A DNA stretch of 64,000 nucleotides from Stutzerimonas chloritidismutans AW-1 (GTDB lineage: Bacteria > Pseudomonadota > Gammaproteobacteria > Pseudomonadales > Pseudomonadaceae): assembly GCF_000495915.1 (NCBI RefSeq), contig NZ_AOFQ01000005.1, positions 62,001 to 126,000 on the forward strand, read 5' to 3'. Every line of letters begins with the position of its first letter. Position 1 is the stretch's first letter. The position numbers were made by a program, and so were the translations under genes. The notes under the pieces were generated by a model. That model saw only the letters and a list, made by a program, of their open reading frames with translations. It had not been told where the DNA came from and searched no databases. Shown piece by piece: positions 1 through 9,083 of the stretch.

Positions 1-2268
1 TGGGATTCGCGCGACACGGTGGTGGAAGCCGAGCATTTCGGCCCACTGACGATCGAGTCGTTGAGGGCGCTACTGACTGAGGTTGCCGGAGAAGAAGTCA
101 CCGAAGACCTCCTGGGTCAACTGCTGGCCGAAGAAACCGTCAAGGCCAACATCATCGACGGCGTGCGCCGCAGCGTCATCACCAAGATGGGGCTGCGCGA
201 TCAGCCCGTTCTGGATCAATACCAGGATGAGATTTTCCGTCTTCCCCTCGACAAGCGATTACTGATTCTTGGCCCGCCCGGCACGGGTAAGACGACAACC
301 CTGATCCGCCGCCTTGGCCAGAAGCTCGACACCGCCTTCCTGGAAGAAGGCGAACAACGTCTGGTTGAAATGGTGGCTACTGCCCAGGGCGTTGCGCACG
401 CCAACAGTTGGCTGATGTTCACGCCCACCGAATTGCTCAAGCAGTACCTCAAAGAGGCCTTTGCCCGTGAAGGTGTTCCAGCCTCCGATCTGCGCATCAG
501 AACCTGGCAGGACTACCGGCGCGAGCTGGCCAGAAACGCTTTCGGCGTCCTCAGAACCGCATCGGGTGGCGGCACCTTTGTCCTGAAAGACAGCCTGCCA
601 AGCTTGAGCGCAGAGGCGCTGGATCGCCCGATTCAGTGGTTCGACGATTTCAACACATGGCAGCGCAACGCCTACGTGCAAGAGCTGCATGAAGCGGCCA
701 ATATGCTCCGCGAAGCCAAGGCGCCAGAAGTCCAGAGCTTGGGCGAGCGGCTGCACAGCATCCTGAGGCAAGCAAGCGATGGCGCGCTGGCGTCCACCTT
801 CGGATCGCTGGCAGCCGAGCTCCCCAAAGTACAGGCGCTCGTCGCCAGCCTGAAAGAAGACACTGACGGCAAGATCAAAGCCGCGCTCAATCTCCAACTC
901 AACCGCAACCGGGCGTTTCTGGATGAGTTGGCGCGCTTCATCGACGGCCTGCAGCAAGCCCAGACCATCGATGCCGACGAACAAGACGAGCTTGATGCTG
1001 ATGAGGAAGAAGACACCACAGCACCGCGCACCGGTCGTGCCGCCGCTCTCACCGCTTACATGCAAGCGGTGAGAGCCCAAGCCCGATCTGCAGCCTCAAA
1101 GCGTGCGGTCAGCAAGACGTCGCGTAACGGCAAAATCATCGAGTGGCTGGCCGATCGCGGCCTGACGGAAACCGATCGCGCGGAGGTGGGTGCGAGCCTA
1201 CTGGTGCAGACCAACGCGCGCCGCTTCGTGAACCCGGTCAAGCGCTATCTCGACGGCATTCCCAAGCGCTACCGCGCGTTCCGGCGCGAACGCCAGCAAG
1301 CCGGGAGCTGGTATCGCAACGAAGGCTTCGAAGCCCGCGATATCCATCCGCTCGAACTGGACATTGTGCTGCTCGCCATCCTGCGCGCCGCAGGCGACTT
1401 GATCAGCCGGCCCAACGTGCAGCGCGATATCGACAGCCCCGCTTGGTCGGCACTCCAGCCCATCCTGGGGCACTACCGCAACCAGGTTTTGGTGGATGAA
1501 GCGACCGACTTTTCGCCTATCCAGCTTGCCTGCATGGCCGCCCTGGCGCATCCACGGCTGCGCTCGTTCTTTGCTTGCGGCGATTTCAACCAGCGCCTGA
1601 CCACCTGGGGTGCCCGCTCCGCCGATGAAATGAAGTGGGTCTTTGCCGACTTCGACATCAAGGAGATCACTGTCTCCTACCGGCAGAGCAAGCAACTGAA
1701 CGATCTGGCTCGCGCCATGATTCGCGCTGTCGGCGGCACCGAGCAGAACGTCAGCTTGCCTGCGCATGTGGACAGTGGTGGCGTAGCGCCCGCGCTCCTG
1801 GAGCACGCAACGGACACAGCAATCGTTGTCAGTTGGCTGGCAGATCGCATCCGAGAGATTGAGCGTTTCGTCGGCCAGCTGCCGTCCACCGCCATCTTTG
1901 TGAATGCCGAAGACGATGTGGCGCCAGTGGCTGAGGCGCTGAACGAAGCCCTGTCCGAACACAACATCCAGGTCATTGCCTGCCGCGAGGGTCAGGCGGT
2001 GGGCCAGGAAAGCAACGTGCGCGTGTTCGACATCCAACACATCAAAGGCCTGGAGTTCGAAGCGGTGTTCTTCGTGGGCATTGACCAACTCGCCGCACTG
2101 CATCCAGCGCTCTTCGACAAATACCTGTACGTGGGCACCACGCGTGCGGCCACCTACCTGGGCGTGACCTGCGACGGCGCTTTGCCGCCCGCCATCGAGA
2201 GCCTGCGCGCTCACTTTGGCCAGGATTGGCAAGCACCCGGTTCACTGCAAGCAGGCACAGAACAATAG
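1..2268 (+). CDS. UvrD/Rep-like superfamily 1 helicase (5' end may lie outside window)
   Basis: An ATP-dependent DNA helicase-like protein. Counting from a GTG at 19, Walker A GPPGTGKT is at residues 85-92. Further along are a Walker B-like VDEATD, the motif III region ACGDFNQRL, VSYRQSKQL (motif IV-like), IKGLEFEAVF (motif V) and YVGTTRA (motif VI). About 290 residues with acidic stretches separate the two RecA-like halves. The frame is open to base 1, so the true start may be upstream. It is followed after 10 bp by pglX, so it is probably part of the BREX operon. It is not a standard BREX type 1 core gene; an accessory nucleic-acid translocase role is inferred. Motif VI and the conserved C-terminus are present, so the 3' end looks complete. 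Confidence 0.85.
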   Translation, partial: WDSRDTVVEAEHFGPLTIESLRALLTEVAGEEVTEDLLGQLLAEETVKANIIDGVRRSVITKMGLRDQPVLDQYQDEIFRLPLDKRLLILGPPGTGKTTTLIRRLGQKLDTAFLEEGEQRLVEMVATAQGVAHANSWLMFTPTELLKQYLKEAFAREGVPASDLRIRTWQDYRRELARNAFGVLRTASGGGTFVLKDSLPSLSAEALDRPIQWFDDFNTWQRNAYVQELHEAANMLREAKAPEVQSLGERLHSILRQASDGALASTFGSLAAELPKVQALVASLKEDTDGKIKAALNLQLNRNRAFLDELARFIDGLQQAQTIDADEQDELDADEEEDTTAPRTGRAAALTAYMQAVRAQARSAASKRAVSKTSRNGKIIEWLADRGLTETDRAEVGASLLVQTNARRFVNPVKRYLDGIPKRYRAFRRERQQAGSWYRNEGFEARDIHPLELDIVLLAILRAAGDLISRPNVQRDIDSPAWSALQPILGHYRNQVLVDEATDFSPIQLACMAALAHPRLRSFFACGDFNQRLTTWGARSADEMKWVFADFDIKEITVSYRQSKQLNDLARAMIRAVGGTEQNVSLPAHVDSGGVAPALLEHATDTAIVVSWLADRIREIERFVGQLPSTAIFVNAEDDVAPVAEALNEALSEHNIQVIACREGQAVGQESNVRVFDIQHIKGLEFEAVFFVGIDQLAALHPALFDKYLYVGTTRAATYLGVTCDGALPPAIESLRAHFGQDWQAPGSLQAGTEQ

Positions 2269-2278
2269 GAATCGATTG

Positions 2279-4105
2279 ATGGCATTCGACCAAACAACAA
2301 GAAACCGCCTGCAGCGCTTCGTCAACGACGCGCGCCGGGTGCTGGAAGAGGAGTTCACCCGCCAGCTGCAGAACGACTACGGCATGGACCCGAACGCGGG
2401 CACCGTGGCGGAGCTGGTCAGCCTGCGCCATATCAACGATGCCCAGCGCGAAACTGCCCGCATCCTGCGCGATACCCTCGCGCACTACACCGCCAGTGGC
2501 GACATGAACGCCACGCAGGGGCTGGATCGCATCGTGCGTGAGCAGGCCTTCACTGTGCTCAACCGACTGGCGGCGCTGCGTATGGCGGAGGCACGTGGAC
2601 TGCTGGTCGAGTCGGTGGGCAACGGCTTTCAGGCCAAGGGCTTTCAGCTCTATGCGCGCTTGGCCGGCACCGGCTTGGGCGAAACCGGCGATGCCTACCG
2701 CGTGTACCTGTTCAGCGTGTTTGATAAGCTCGCCCAAGACCTGCCGGGCCTGTTCGACCGCTACTCGCCCCAGGGCCGCTTGTTCCCGCGCGAAGCCGCG
2801 CTGCTGCAAGTGCTGAACCTGATCAACGATGCCGGCATCGCCCCGCTGTGGAGCGAGGACGAAACCATCGGTTGGATCTACCAGTACTTCAACTCCAAAG
2901 AAGAGCGCAAGGCGATGCGCGATGCGTCACAGGCGCCGCGCAACAGCCGCGAGTTGGCCGTGCGCAACCAGTTCTTCACGCCGCGCTATGTAGTCGAGTT
3001 CCTGGTGGACAACACTCTGGGGCGCCTGTGGTTCAACGCCACGGGCGGGGCCACCGGCCTGCGCGATCGCTGCCAATACCTGCTGGTGAAGCCGGACGAA
3101 ACGCCACCAGCCGCCACCAAGCTGCGTGACCCGCGCACCCTGAAGCTGCTGGACCCGGCCTGCGGCTCCATGCACTTCGGCCTGTATGCCTTCGATCTGT
3201 TCGCCGAGATCTACCGAGAAGCATGGGCTTGGGAACAACAGCAGGGCCCCGGCTCGCTAGATGTATCGACTCAGCCCCAGGCTGCGCTCAAGCCATTGAG
3301 CCAGACCTACGAGGACGAGGCGGCATTTCTGCGCGACGCTCCGCGTCTGATCATCGAACACAACATCTATGGCGTGGACATCGATCCGCGCGCTGCGCAG
3401 ATCGCATCGCTGGCACTGTGGCTGCGAGCGCAGCGTGCTTGGCACGATGCCGGTGTGAAGGCCAAAGACCGCCCGCCGATTGGGCGAGGCCATGTAGTTG
3501 CCGCCATTGCGCCGCCGGCAGAGCGTGAGCTGCGCCAGCAGTTTGCCGCCACCCTCGACAAGCGCGACGCCGAGCTATTCGAGAAGACCCTGCAACTGCT
3601 CAAGGGCCTGCCGGAGCTCGGAGTGCTGCTCCAGGTTGAACGCGAGCTACCAAACTTGATTCGCCAGGTTTATGTGGGCAAGGGCACTGGCCTGTTTGCC
3701 CAACAGGAGCAGGAGAACTGGCAGCAAGCAGAGGCAAGGCTGCGCACGGCGCTCACCGAGTTCGCCCAAGCAGCGAAATCTACATATCAAGGACGTTTGT
3801 TTGCCCAGGATGCTCTCCAGGGCCTGCGGCTTATCGATCTGTGTCGTGAAATGTTTGATGTGGTGGTGATGAATCCACCGTTCGGCGCGCTGGCATCAAA
3901 TACCAAGGATCAACTTGCCAAAGCTTATCCGCGCAGCAAGAACGATCTGCTGGCAATTATGGTGGAGCGAGGAATAGGAATGCTCCGCTCCGGGGGGTTA
4001 ATTGGTGCAATTACATCACGCGCCTGCTTTTACCTATCCGATTACAAAAAATGGCGAGAAGAAATTGCTCTTGGCGTTGCTCAGCCTAAGGATGGTCTGA
4101 AGTAG
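2279..4105 (+). pseudogene. pglX: BREX adenine-specific methyltransferase PglX, 5' part, cut by an IS element
   Basis: N-terminal and catalytic part of PglX, the N6-adenine methyltransferase that marks host DNA in BREX. ATG at 2279 is chosen because an earlier in-frame start lies inside the helicase gene. SAM-binding motif I LDPACGS is near residue 290 and catalytic motif IV NPPFG near residue 531. Native coding ends at 4089; the last codons to the TAG at 4105 come from the IS end. The rest of the gene continues at 5280. PglX proteins are usually about 1200 residues in one chain, so this piece (about 600 residues) has lost the target-recognition half. The gene is probably non-functional as it stands, although the catalytic motifs are intact. 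Confidence 0.88.
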
Positions 4106-5279
4106 TCGAGTTTTTCTGACTGACTTCAGGCACTGCTGATTTTAAAGCGGGATAATGATCAAAAAACGATCAAGTCGCCGGCTCAATTCGATGCTTGAGC
4201 CGCTGCGAGCACCTCGCAGCGGCTATGCCTCGCATTACAGGCGCACCTCTCCTGCAGAGGTCAGTAAATGTCGGCGAGCCATCCACAGATTCGATAGCGC
4301 AAACAGCGTAACCATCTGCGACGTATTCTTCGCCAGGCCTCGGAAGCGCACCTTGGTGTAGCCAAACTGACGCTTGATCACCCGGAACGGGTGCTCGACC
4401 TTGGCGCGCACCTGGGCTTTGGCCTTCTCGATCTTGCGCTTGGCTTTGTACAGCGCGCTGCGCTTATCCAGCTTCTTGTAAGTGCTGCGGCGGGCCGCGA
4501 TCTGCCAGATGACTTCGCGGCCTTCATGTTCGGGACGCTTCTCGACGCCGGTGTAACCGGCGTCTGCGCCGACCATGTTCTCCTCGCCGTGCAGCAGCTT
4601 ATCGACCTGGGTGACATCCGCGACATTGGCTGCCGTGACCACCACGCTGTGCACCAAACCCGATTCATCGTCGACACCTATGTGTGCCTTGGCCCCGAAG
4701 TAATACTGGTTGCCCTTCTTGGTCTGATGCATCTCTGGGTCGCGTTTGCCGTCCTTGTTCTTGGTCGAGCTCGGTGCATTGATCAATGTGGCATCGACAA
4801 TGGTGCCTTGGCGCAGCGACAGGCCACGGTCACCCAGGTAGCCATTGATAACTGCCAGGATGCCAGCAGCCAGTTCGTGTTTCTCCAGCAGGCGACGGAA
4901 GTTGAGGATGGTGGTTTCGTCGGGGATACGCTCCAGGCTCAGCCCCGCGAACTGCCGCAGGATGGTGGTCTCGTACAGTGCCTCTTCCATCGCCGGATCG
5001 CTGTAGCCAAACCAGTTCTGCATCAAATGAACCCGCAGCATCGCCATCAGCGGATAGGCCGGACGTCCGCCTTCACCCTTGGGGTAGTGGGGCTCGATCA
5101 AGGCAACCAAACCCTTCCATGGCACTACCCGATCCATTTCGATCAAGAACAACTCTTTGCGGGTCTGCTTGCGCTTGCCGGCGTACTCGGCGTCGGAGAA
5201 AGTCATCTGCTTCATCGGGCTACTCGGCGGGTAGGATCGGGGTATTTTGCCAAATCAGGAAGTCTTCTTCAGAGTGTCC
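4090..5279 (-). mobile_element. IS5-family insertion sequence inside pglX
   Basis: A 1190-bp element bounded by imperfect inverted repeats (left GGATGGTCTGAAG, right reverse complement GGACACTCTGAAG). It is flanked by a 4-bp target duplication CTAA at 4086-4089 and 5280-5283; CTAA is a typical IS5-group target. It encodes one transposase on the - strand. Removing the IS and one CTAA rejoins the pglX frame as a lysine followed by VVADLG, so the insertion is clean and probably recent. Confidence 0.93.
4235..5215 (-). CDS. IS5-family (IS5 group) transposase
   Basis: A 326-residue DDE transposase. The N-terminus (TFSDAEYAGKRKQTRKE), the block EMHQTKKGNQYYFGAKAHIG, the segment VVTAANVADVTQVDKLLHGE followed by GADAGY, and the C-terminal VEHPFRVIKRQFGYTKVRF are closely similar to IS5 of E. 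coli. The ATG at 5215 is the natural start. The ORF is intact, so the element may still be active. It is transcribed against pglX. Confidence 0.95.
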   Translation of the reverse strand: MKQMTFSDAEYAGKRKQTRKELFLIEMDRVVPWKGLVALIEPHYPKGEGGRPAYPLMAMLRVHLMQNWFGYSDPAMEEALYETTILRQFAGLSLERIPDETTILNFRRLLEKHELAAGILAVINGYLGDRGLSLRQGTIVDATLINAPSSTKNKDGKRDPEMHQTKKGNQYYFGAKAHIGVDDESGLVHSVVVTAANVADVTQVDKLLHGEENMVGADAGYTGVEKRPEHEGREVIWQIAARRSTYKKLDKRSALYKAKRKIEKAKAQVRAKVEHPFRVIKRQFGYTKVRFRGLAKNTSQMVTLFALSNLWMARRHLLTSAGEVRL

Positions 5280-5365
5280 CTAAGGTGGTTGCTGATCTTG
5301 GTGTTGGCGTTATGGATGATGCTATGGTTGAGGCTGCTGCGTATGTTCTGGAGAAACAGGCATGA
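5280..5365 (+). pseudogene. pglX: Orphan internal piece of pglX between IS end and frame break
   Basis: After the target duplication the original pglX frame resumes for about 27 codons (VVADLG... to ...YVLEKQA) and then meets TGA at 5363-5365. This segment matches the position in PglX between the catalytic core and the target-recognition region. The TGA overlaps the ATG of the next ORF as ATGA. Continuation needs a -1 change of frame, so pglX was already split, or depends on translational coupling or frameshifting, independently of the IS. Confidence 0.7.
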
Positions 5366-7278
5366 CTTATTTTATAAGACTCCTAACTAGCAACGAGAAG
5401 CAAACTGATCTTCAAAAAATTGCCAACAAAATACGAATGGGAGAATCTGACGCGCGTTTGTTCTTGGTTGATGCTTCAGCCTTTGATAGCGTGCCTGGAA
5501 AGCCATTTGCATACTGGGTTAGTGAATCAGTTAGACAAACCTTTCAAAGGTTGAATGCTTTTGAAAATGATGGACGATCTGCAAAGCAGGGATTATCTAC
5601 CGCTGAAGATTTTCGCTTTGTGCGCGCTAATTGGGAGCTGGGCGGAGAAGCCAAGGGCTGGCATGGCTTTGCAAAGGGAGGTTCTTTTGGTGCCTTTTAT
5701 CAAGATATTTTTCTATCGGTAAATTGGAAAAAATCTGGTGAAGAAATAAAGGCAGGGATTTGCCGGAGGTATCCATATATAAATGGCAACTGGGAATTTG
5801 TTGCCAAAAATAGTTCCTACTATGGTCGCCCTGGGCTTACTTGGCCGAGAAGGAGCCAAATTGGTCTCTCTGTCCGTGCGTTACCCGCCGGGTGCATCTT
5901 TGCAGATGTCGGTCCATCTGCCTTCGTTGCTAATGACACCAACGATGACTTATTGCTACTTTTAGCTATCTGCAATTCTTCTGCGTTTCGATTCATGGTC
6001 CGATTTCTTGTTTCGTTTGGGAAATATGAAGTTGGCGCGATTCAAAGAATGCCAGTCCCAAAAGATGACAAGAAAGCGAGAGAAGAGCTCGTCACACTCG
6101 CTTTTAGCGCATGGTCACTAAAGCGAAAGCTTGATGTTACAGAAGAAATATCACATGCGTTCGAGCTTCCTGCGGTACTACGTTCACGCCTGGGTGATTA
6201 CGACCCACCCGCCATCCAGGCGGAGCTCACTTCCATCCAGTTTAAGATCGACGCCATTGCTTTTGACCTATATGGTTTCAGCGATGCTGATCGTTCCGAA
6301 GCGCTGGCCAGTCAGGGCTCATCAAGCGAGGAGGCTACTGATGGCAGCAGGGACGATGAATCTGATGACGAAGAAAATGTCGTGCCCATCGACCACACAA
6401 CCGGCTTATTGAGCTGGGCTGTCGGTGTGGCATTTGGACGCTTCGACTGGCGCCTGGCCACTGGTGAGCGTGCGACACCAGCAGAGCCGGAACCATTTGA
6501 TCCCTTACCCGCCAAGAGCCCAGGAATGCTCCCGGACGGTGCTGCAACTTTCCATGCGCACCCGGGCATCTTGGTTGACGACCATGGGCACCCGCATGAT
6601 CTTGCTCGCTTGATTGAGGAAGTTCTCGTTCGCGTCGAGGTGCCCGTGCCGGAAGATGTGCGCCGGTGGCTGCAGCGCGACTTCTTCCCCTTCCATCTGC
6701 AGCGCTACTCCAAGAGCCGCCGCAAAGCGCCTATCTACTGGCCGCTGTCCACCACGTCGGGCAGCTACACCCTGTGGGTCTATTACCCTAGTCTTACCAG
6801 CCAGACGCTCTACACGGCGATCAACGACTTCGTCGAACCCAAGCTCAAACAAGTCGGCGCTGACGTGACGGCGCTGCGCAACAAGGGCTCTGCCCGCAGC
6901 CGCGACGACGAAAAGCAGTTCGAGGCATTGCAAGCCTTCGAGCTGGAGCTGATCGAGCTGCGCGACACTTTGCTCAAGCTTGCGCCCACCTACAAGCCCA
7001 ACCACGACGACGGCGTGCAGATCAGCGCCGCGCCGCTGTGGCCGCTGTTCCGTCACAAGCCCTGGCAGAAGGTGCTCAAGGACACCTGGGCCAAGCTGGA
7101 AAAAGGTGACTACGACTGGGCGCATTTGGCGATGAACTACTGGCCCGAGCGCGTTCGCGAGAAGTGCAAGACCGACAAGTCGCTCGCCATCGCGCATGGC
7201 CTGGAGGATTTATACATTGAGCCCGAGGTAGCACCGAAGAAGACACGTGGCAGAAAGAAGACCGGAGGCGATGAATGA
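5362..7278 (+). CDS. pglX: PglX C-terminal half (target recognition and C-terminal domains) as a separate ORF
   Basis: A 638-residue ORF matching the second half of PglX. It has no SAM or NPPF motif; those lie in the upstream piece. It contains the expected target-recognition region (roughly residues 60-260) and a conserved C-terminal region (SRRKAPIYWPLST, HLAMNYWPERVREKC), ending in a basic tail. The first ~260 codons are visibly richer in A/T than the rest of the operon, which suggests an exchanged recognition domain. The start ATG overlaps the stop of the preceding piece by 4 bp, and its own stop overlaps the next start as ATGA. It could be made as the second chain of a split enzyme, but with the IS present the first chain is truncated. 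Confidence 0.8.
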   Translation: MTYFIRLLTSNEKQTDLQKIANKIRMGESDARLFLVDASAFDSVPGKPFAYWVSESVRQTFQRLNAFENDGRSAKQGLSTAEDFRFVRANWELGGEAKGWHGFAKGGSFGAFYQDIFLSVNWKKSGEEIKAGICRRYPYINGNWEFVAKNSSYYGRPGLTWPRRSQIGLSVRALPAGCIFADVGPSAFVANDTNDDLLLLLAICNSSAFRFMVRFLVSFGKYEVGAIQRMPVPKDDKKAREELVTLAFSAWSLKRKLDVTEEISHAFELPAVLRSRLGDYDPPAIQAELTSIQFKIDAIAFDLYGFSDADRSEALASQGSSSEEATDGSRDDESDDEENVVPIDHTTGLLSWAVGVAFGRFDWRLATGERATPAEPEPFDPLPAKSPGMLPDGAATFHAHPGILVDDHGHPHDLARLIEEVLVRVEVPVPEDVRRWLQRDFFPFHLQRYSKSRRKAPIYWPLSTTSGSYTLWVYYPSLTSQTLYTAINDFVEPKLKQVGADVTALRNKGSARSRDDEKQFEALQAFELELIELRDTLLKLAPTYKPNHDDGVQISAAPLWPLFRHKPWQKVLKDTWAKLEKGDYDWAHLAMNYWPERVREKCKTDKSLAIAHGLEDLYIEPEVAPKKTRGRKKTGGDE

Positions 7279-9083
7279 TTCAGGACGTCAAAGCGCTGCC
7301 GGTCAGCTTCTATTTCAGCCCCGATGGAACGACGTCGTTCTTCATTCCCAAGTACCAGCGCGAGTACGTGTGGGGCGGAAAGAACTGGGATGCGCTGTTC
7401 AATGACCTGGAGGAGTCGCCCAGTGGGCACTTTCTGGGCTCGATCATCTGCGTGAACACTCAGCAAGATGGCATGGCCGGTGGCCGACTTGAGCTGATCG
7501 ACGGCCAGCAGCGGTTTACCACCATCAGCCTGTTGTTCTGTGCGTTCTACGACAAGCTGAATGCCATTCCGAATCCGGATCGCCGTCTGCTGGTGGAGCT
7601 GGACAACCTGGAAAGCCGCATCTTCGTCCGCACTTCTGGCCAGTGGCGTCTGGAGCCCAGCGAGCAAGCGCAGAACAAGACAGATTTCCAGAAGGTGCTG
7701 AGCGATCTGTTTCCCAAGCAGGTGAAAACGCCGAAGGGCTTGAGCAATTTCGGAAACCGCCGCATTGCGCGCGCCTACCGCTACTTCTGTGAGCGACTGG
7801 AAGGGCTGAGCCAGGACAGCGCACTGGCCCTGCTGGAAAAGCTCAAAGCGGCCATGCTGGTCAAGATCGAGGTGCGTAGCCATTCCGACGCATTCATGTT
7901 GTTCGAGTCGATCAACAACCGGGGCATCCCGCTCTCGGCCATCGACATCATCAAGAACAACCTGCTGGCCGAGTTGGACAAGCGCCCGGACTACGGCATT
8001 GACCGAGCGTTTGACGAGTGGAAAGACCTGATCGACCAGTTGCCCGACCCGGCGGTGCAGGAGCGCTTTCTGCGTCAGCTGTACAACATGTTCAAGTACC
8101 TCAAGCGGGTCGAGGTCAAAGGCTGCACCCGCGCCACGCGCTCGAACCTGATCACCATCTACGACACCCTGCTGCGCAAGCGCCCGGTCTGGCTGTTCGG
8201 CGCGCTGCAAGCCAAGGGCAAAACCTACTCGGCACTGCTCAACCCCGCCGTGGCGCGCGCGGAATGGGGCGACGCTGCCGCAGCGGCCTTGCAAGACCTG
8301 CAGCGCCTAGGAGCCGCGCCGGCTTACGCATTCTTGTTGTGGGCCAGCCAGGTGGCGCAGAGCCAGAAGTGGAATGAGGGCGACGCATTGAGCCGCTTGG
8401 CCGCTTTGCTCACCAAGTGGTTCTTTTGGCGCAACCTCACCGACATGCCGCCGACCCGTGAACTCGACCCGATGTTCATGGAACTGGTCAGCCACCTGCT
8501 GACGCAGATTCGCAGTGGCGAGATCACGGCGCTGGACGGCTTCATCCAGCAGAGCAGTAATTGGTTGCTGGGACGGGCAGCCCCACAAGATGTTTGCGAG
8601 TCGCGCCTCAAGGGCGATGTGTACCTGGAGAATTACGACGCCACGCGGTTCATGCTCTGCAAGCTGGAAGAGACACACCAAACCCGTGAAAACAAACGCG
8701 ACCTGTGGGTGCATGACGCCAATGATCGCCCCGTTTTTACCGTCGAACACATCCTGCCGAAGACCGAAAACTTGGGGCCGGGCTGGGTGACGATGCTCGA
8801 AGGGAACCAGAAAGGCACTGCGGCTGCCATTCGCGAGCGCTGTGCGCACCAGCTCGGCAACCTGACCCTGAGTGGCTACAACTCCAAGCTCGGCACGATG
8901 GAATTCTTGAAGAAGCGCGATCGCAAGAACGATCAGGGTGATTTCATTGGCTACCGCAACGGCTTGTACCTGAATGCCGACTTGGCCAGCCGAGATGATT
9001 GGAACGAGGCCGCCATTACGGCGCGAACAGACAAGATGCTCAAGGAGGTGATGTCCATCCTGAGCCTGCGGGAGGACAAATGA
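7275..9083 (+). CDS. DUF262/DUF1524 protein, BrxU/GmrSD-like
   Basis: A 602-residue protein with an N-terminal DUF262 domain: QREYVW at residues 29-34 and DGQQRFTT at 76-83, the DGQQR nucleotide-hydrolysis motif. The C-terminal DUF1524 nuclease domain has VEHILPKT near residue 490, followed by HQLGNLTLSGYNSKL, an HNH-like His-Asn signature. This is the architecture of GmrSD type IV restriction enzymes and of BrxU, which complements BREX by cutting modified phage DNA. It overlaps both neighbours by 4 bp, so it is translated within the BREX operon. Restriction of modified DNA is inferred from the family. Confidence 0.85.
   Translation: MIQDVKALPVSFYFSPDGTTSFFIPKYQREYVWGGKNWDALFNDLEESPSGHFLGSIICVNTQQDGMAGGRLELIDGQQRFTTISLLFCAFYDKLNAIPNPDRRLLVELDNLESRIFVRTSGQWRLEPSEQAQNKTDFQKVLSDLFPKQVKTPKGLSNFGNRRIARAYRYFCERLEGLSQDSALALLEKLKAAMLVKIEVRSHSDAFMLFESINNRGIPLSAIDIIKNNLLAELDKRPDYGIDRAFDEWKDLIDQLPDPAVQERFLRQLYNMFKYLKRVEVKGCTRATRSNLITIYDTLLRKRPVWLFGALQAKGKTYSALLNPAVARAEWGDAAAAALQDLQRLGAAPAYAFLLWASQVAQSQKWNEGDALSRLAALLTKWFFWRNLTDMPPTRELDPMFMELVSHLLTQIRSGEITALDGFIQQSSNWLLGRAAPQDVCESRLKGDVYLENYDATRFMLCKLEETHQTRENKRDLWVHDANDRPVFTVEHILPKTENLGPGWVTMLEGNQKGTAAAIRERCAHQLGNLTLSGYNSKLGTMEFLKKRDRKNDQGDFIGYRNGLYLNADLASRDDWNEAAITARTDKMLKEVMSILSLREDK

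Noticed and set aside
4391..5365. Long + strand ORF antisense to the IS5 transposase, running into pglX
   Set aside because: It mirrors the transposase codons and only its last ~27 codons are the genuine pglX remnant; it has no initiation signal.
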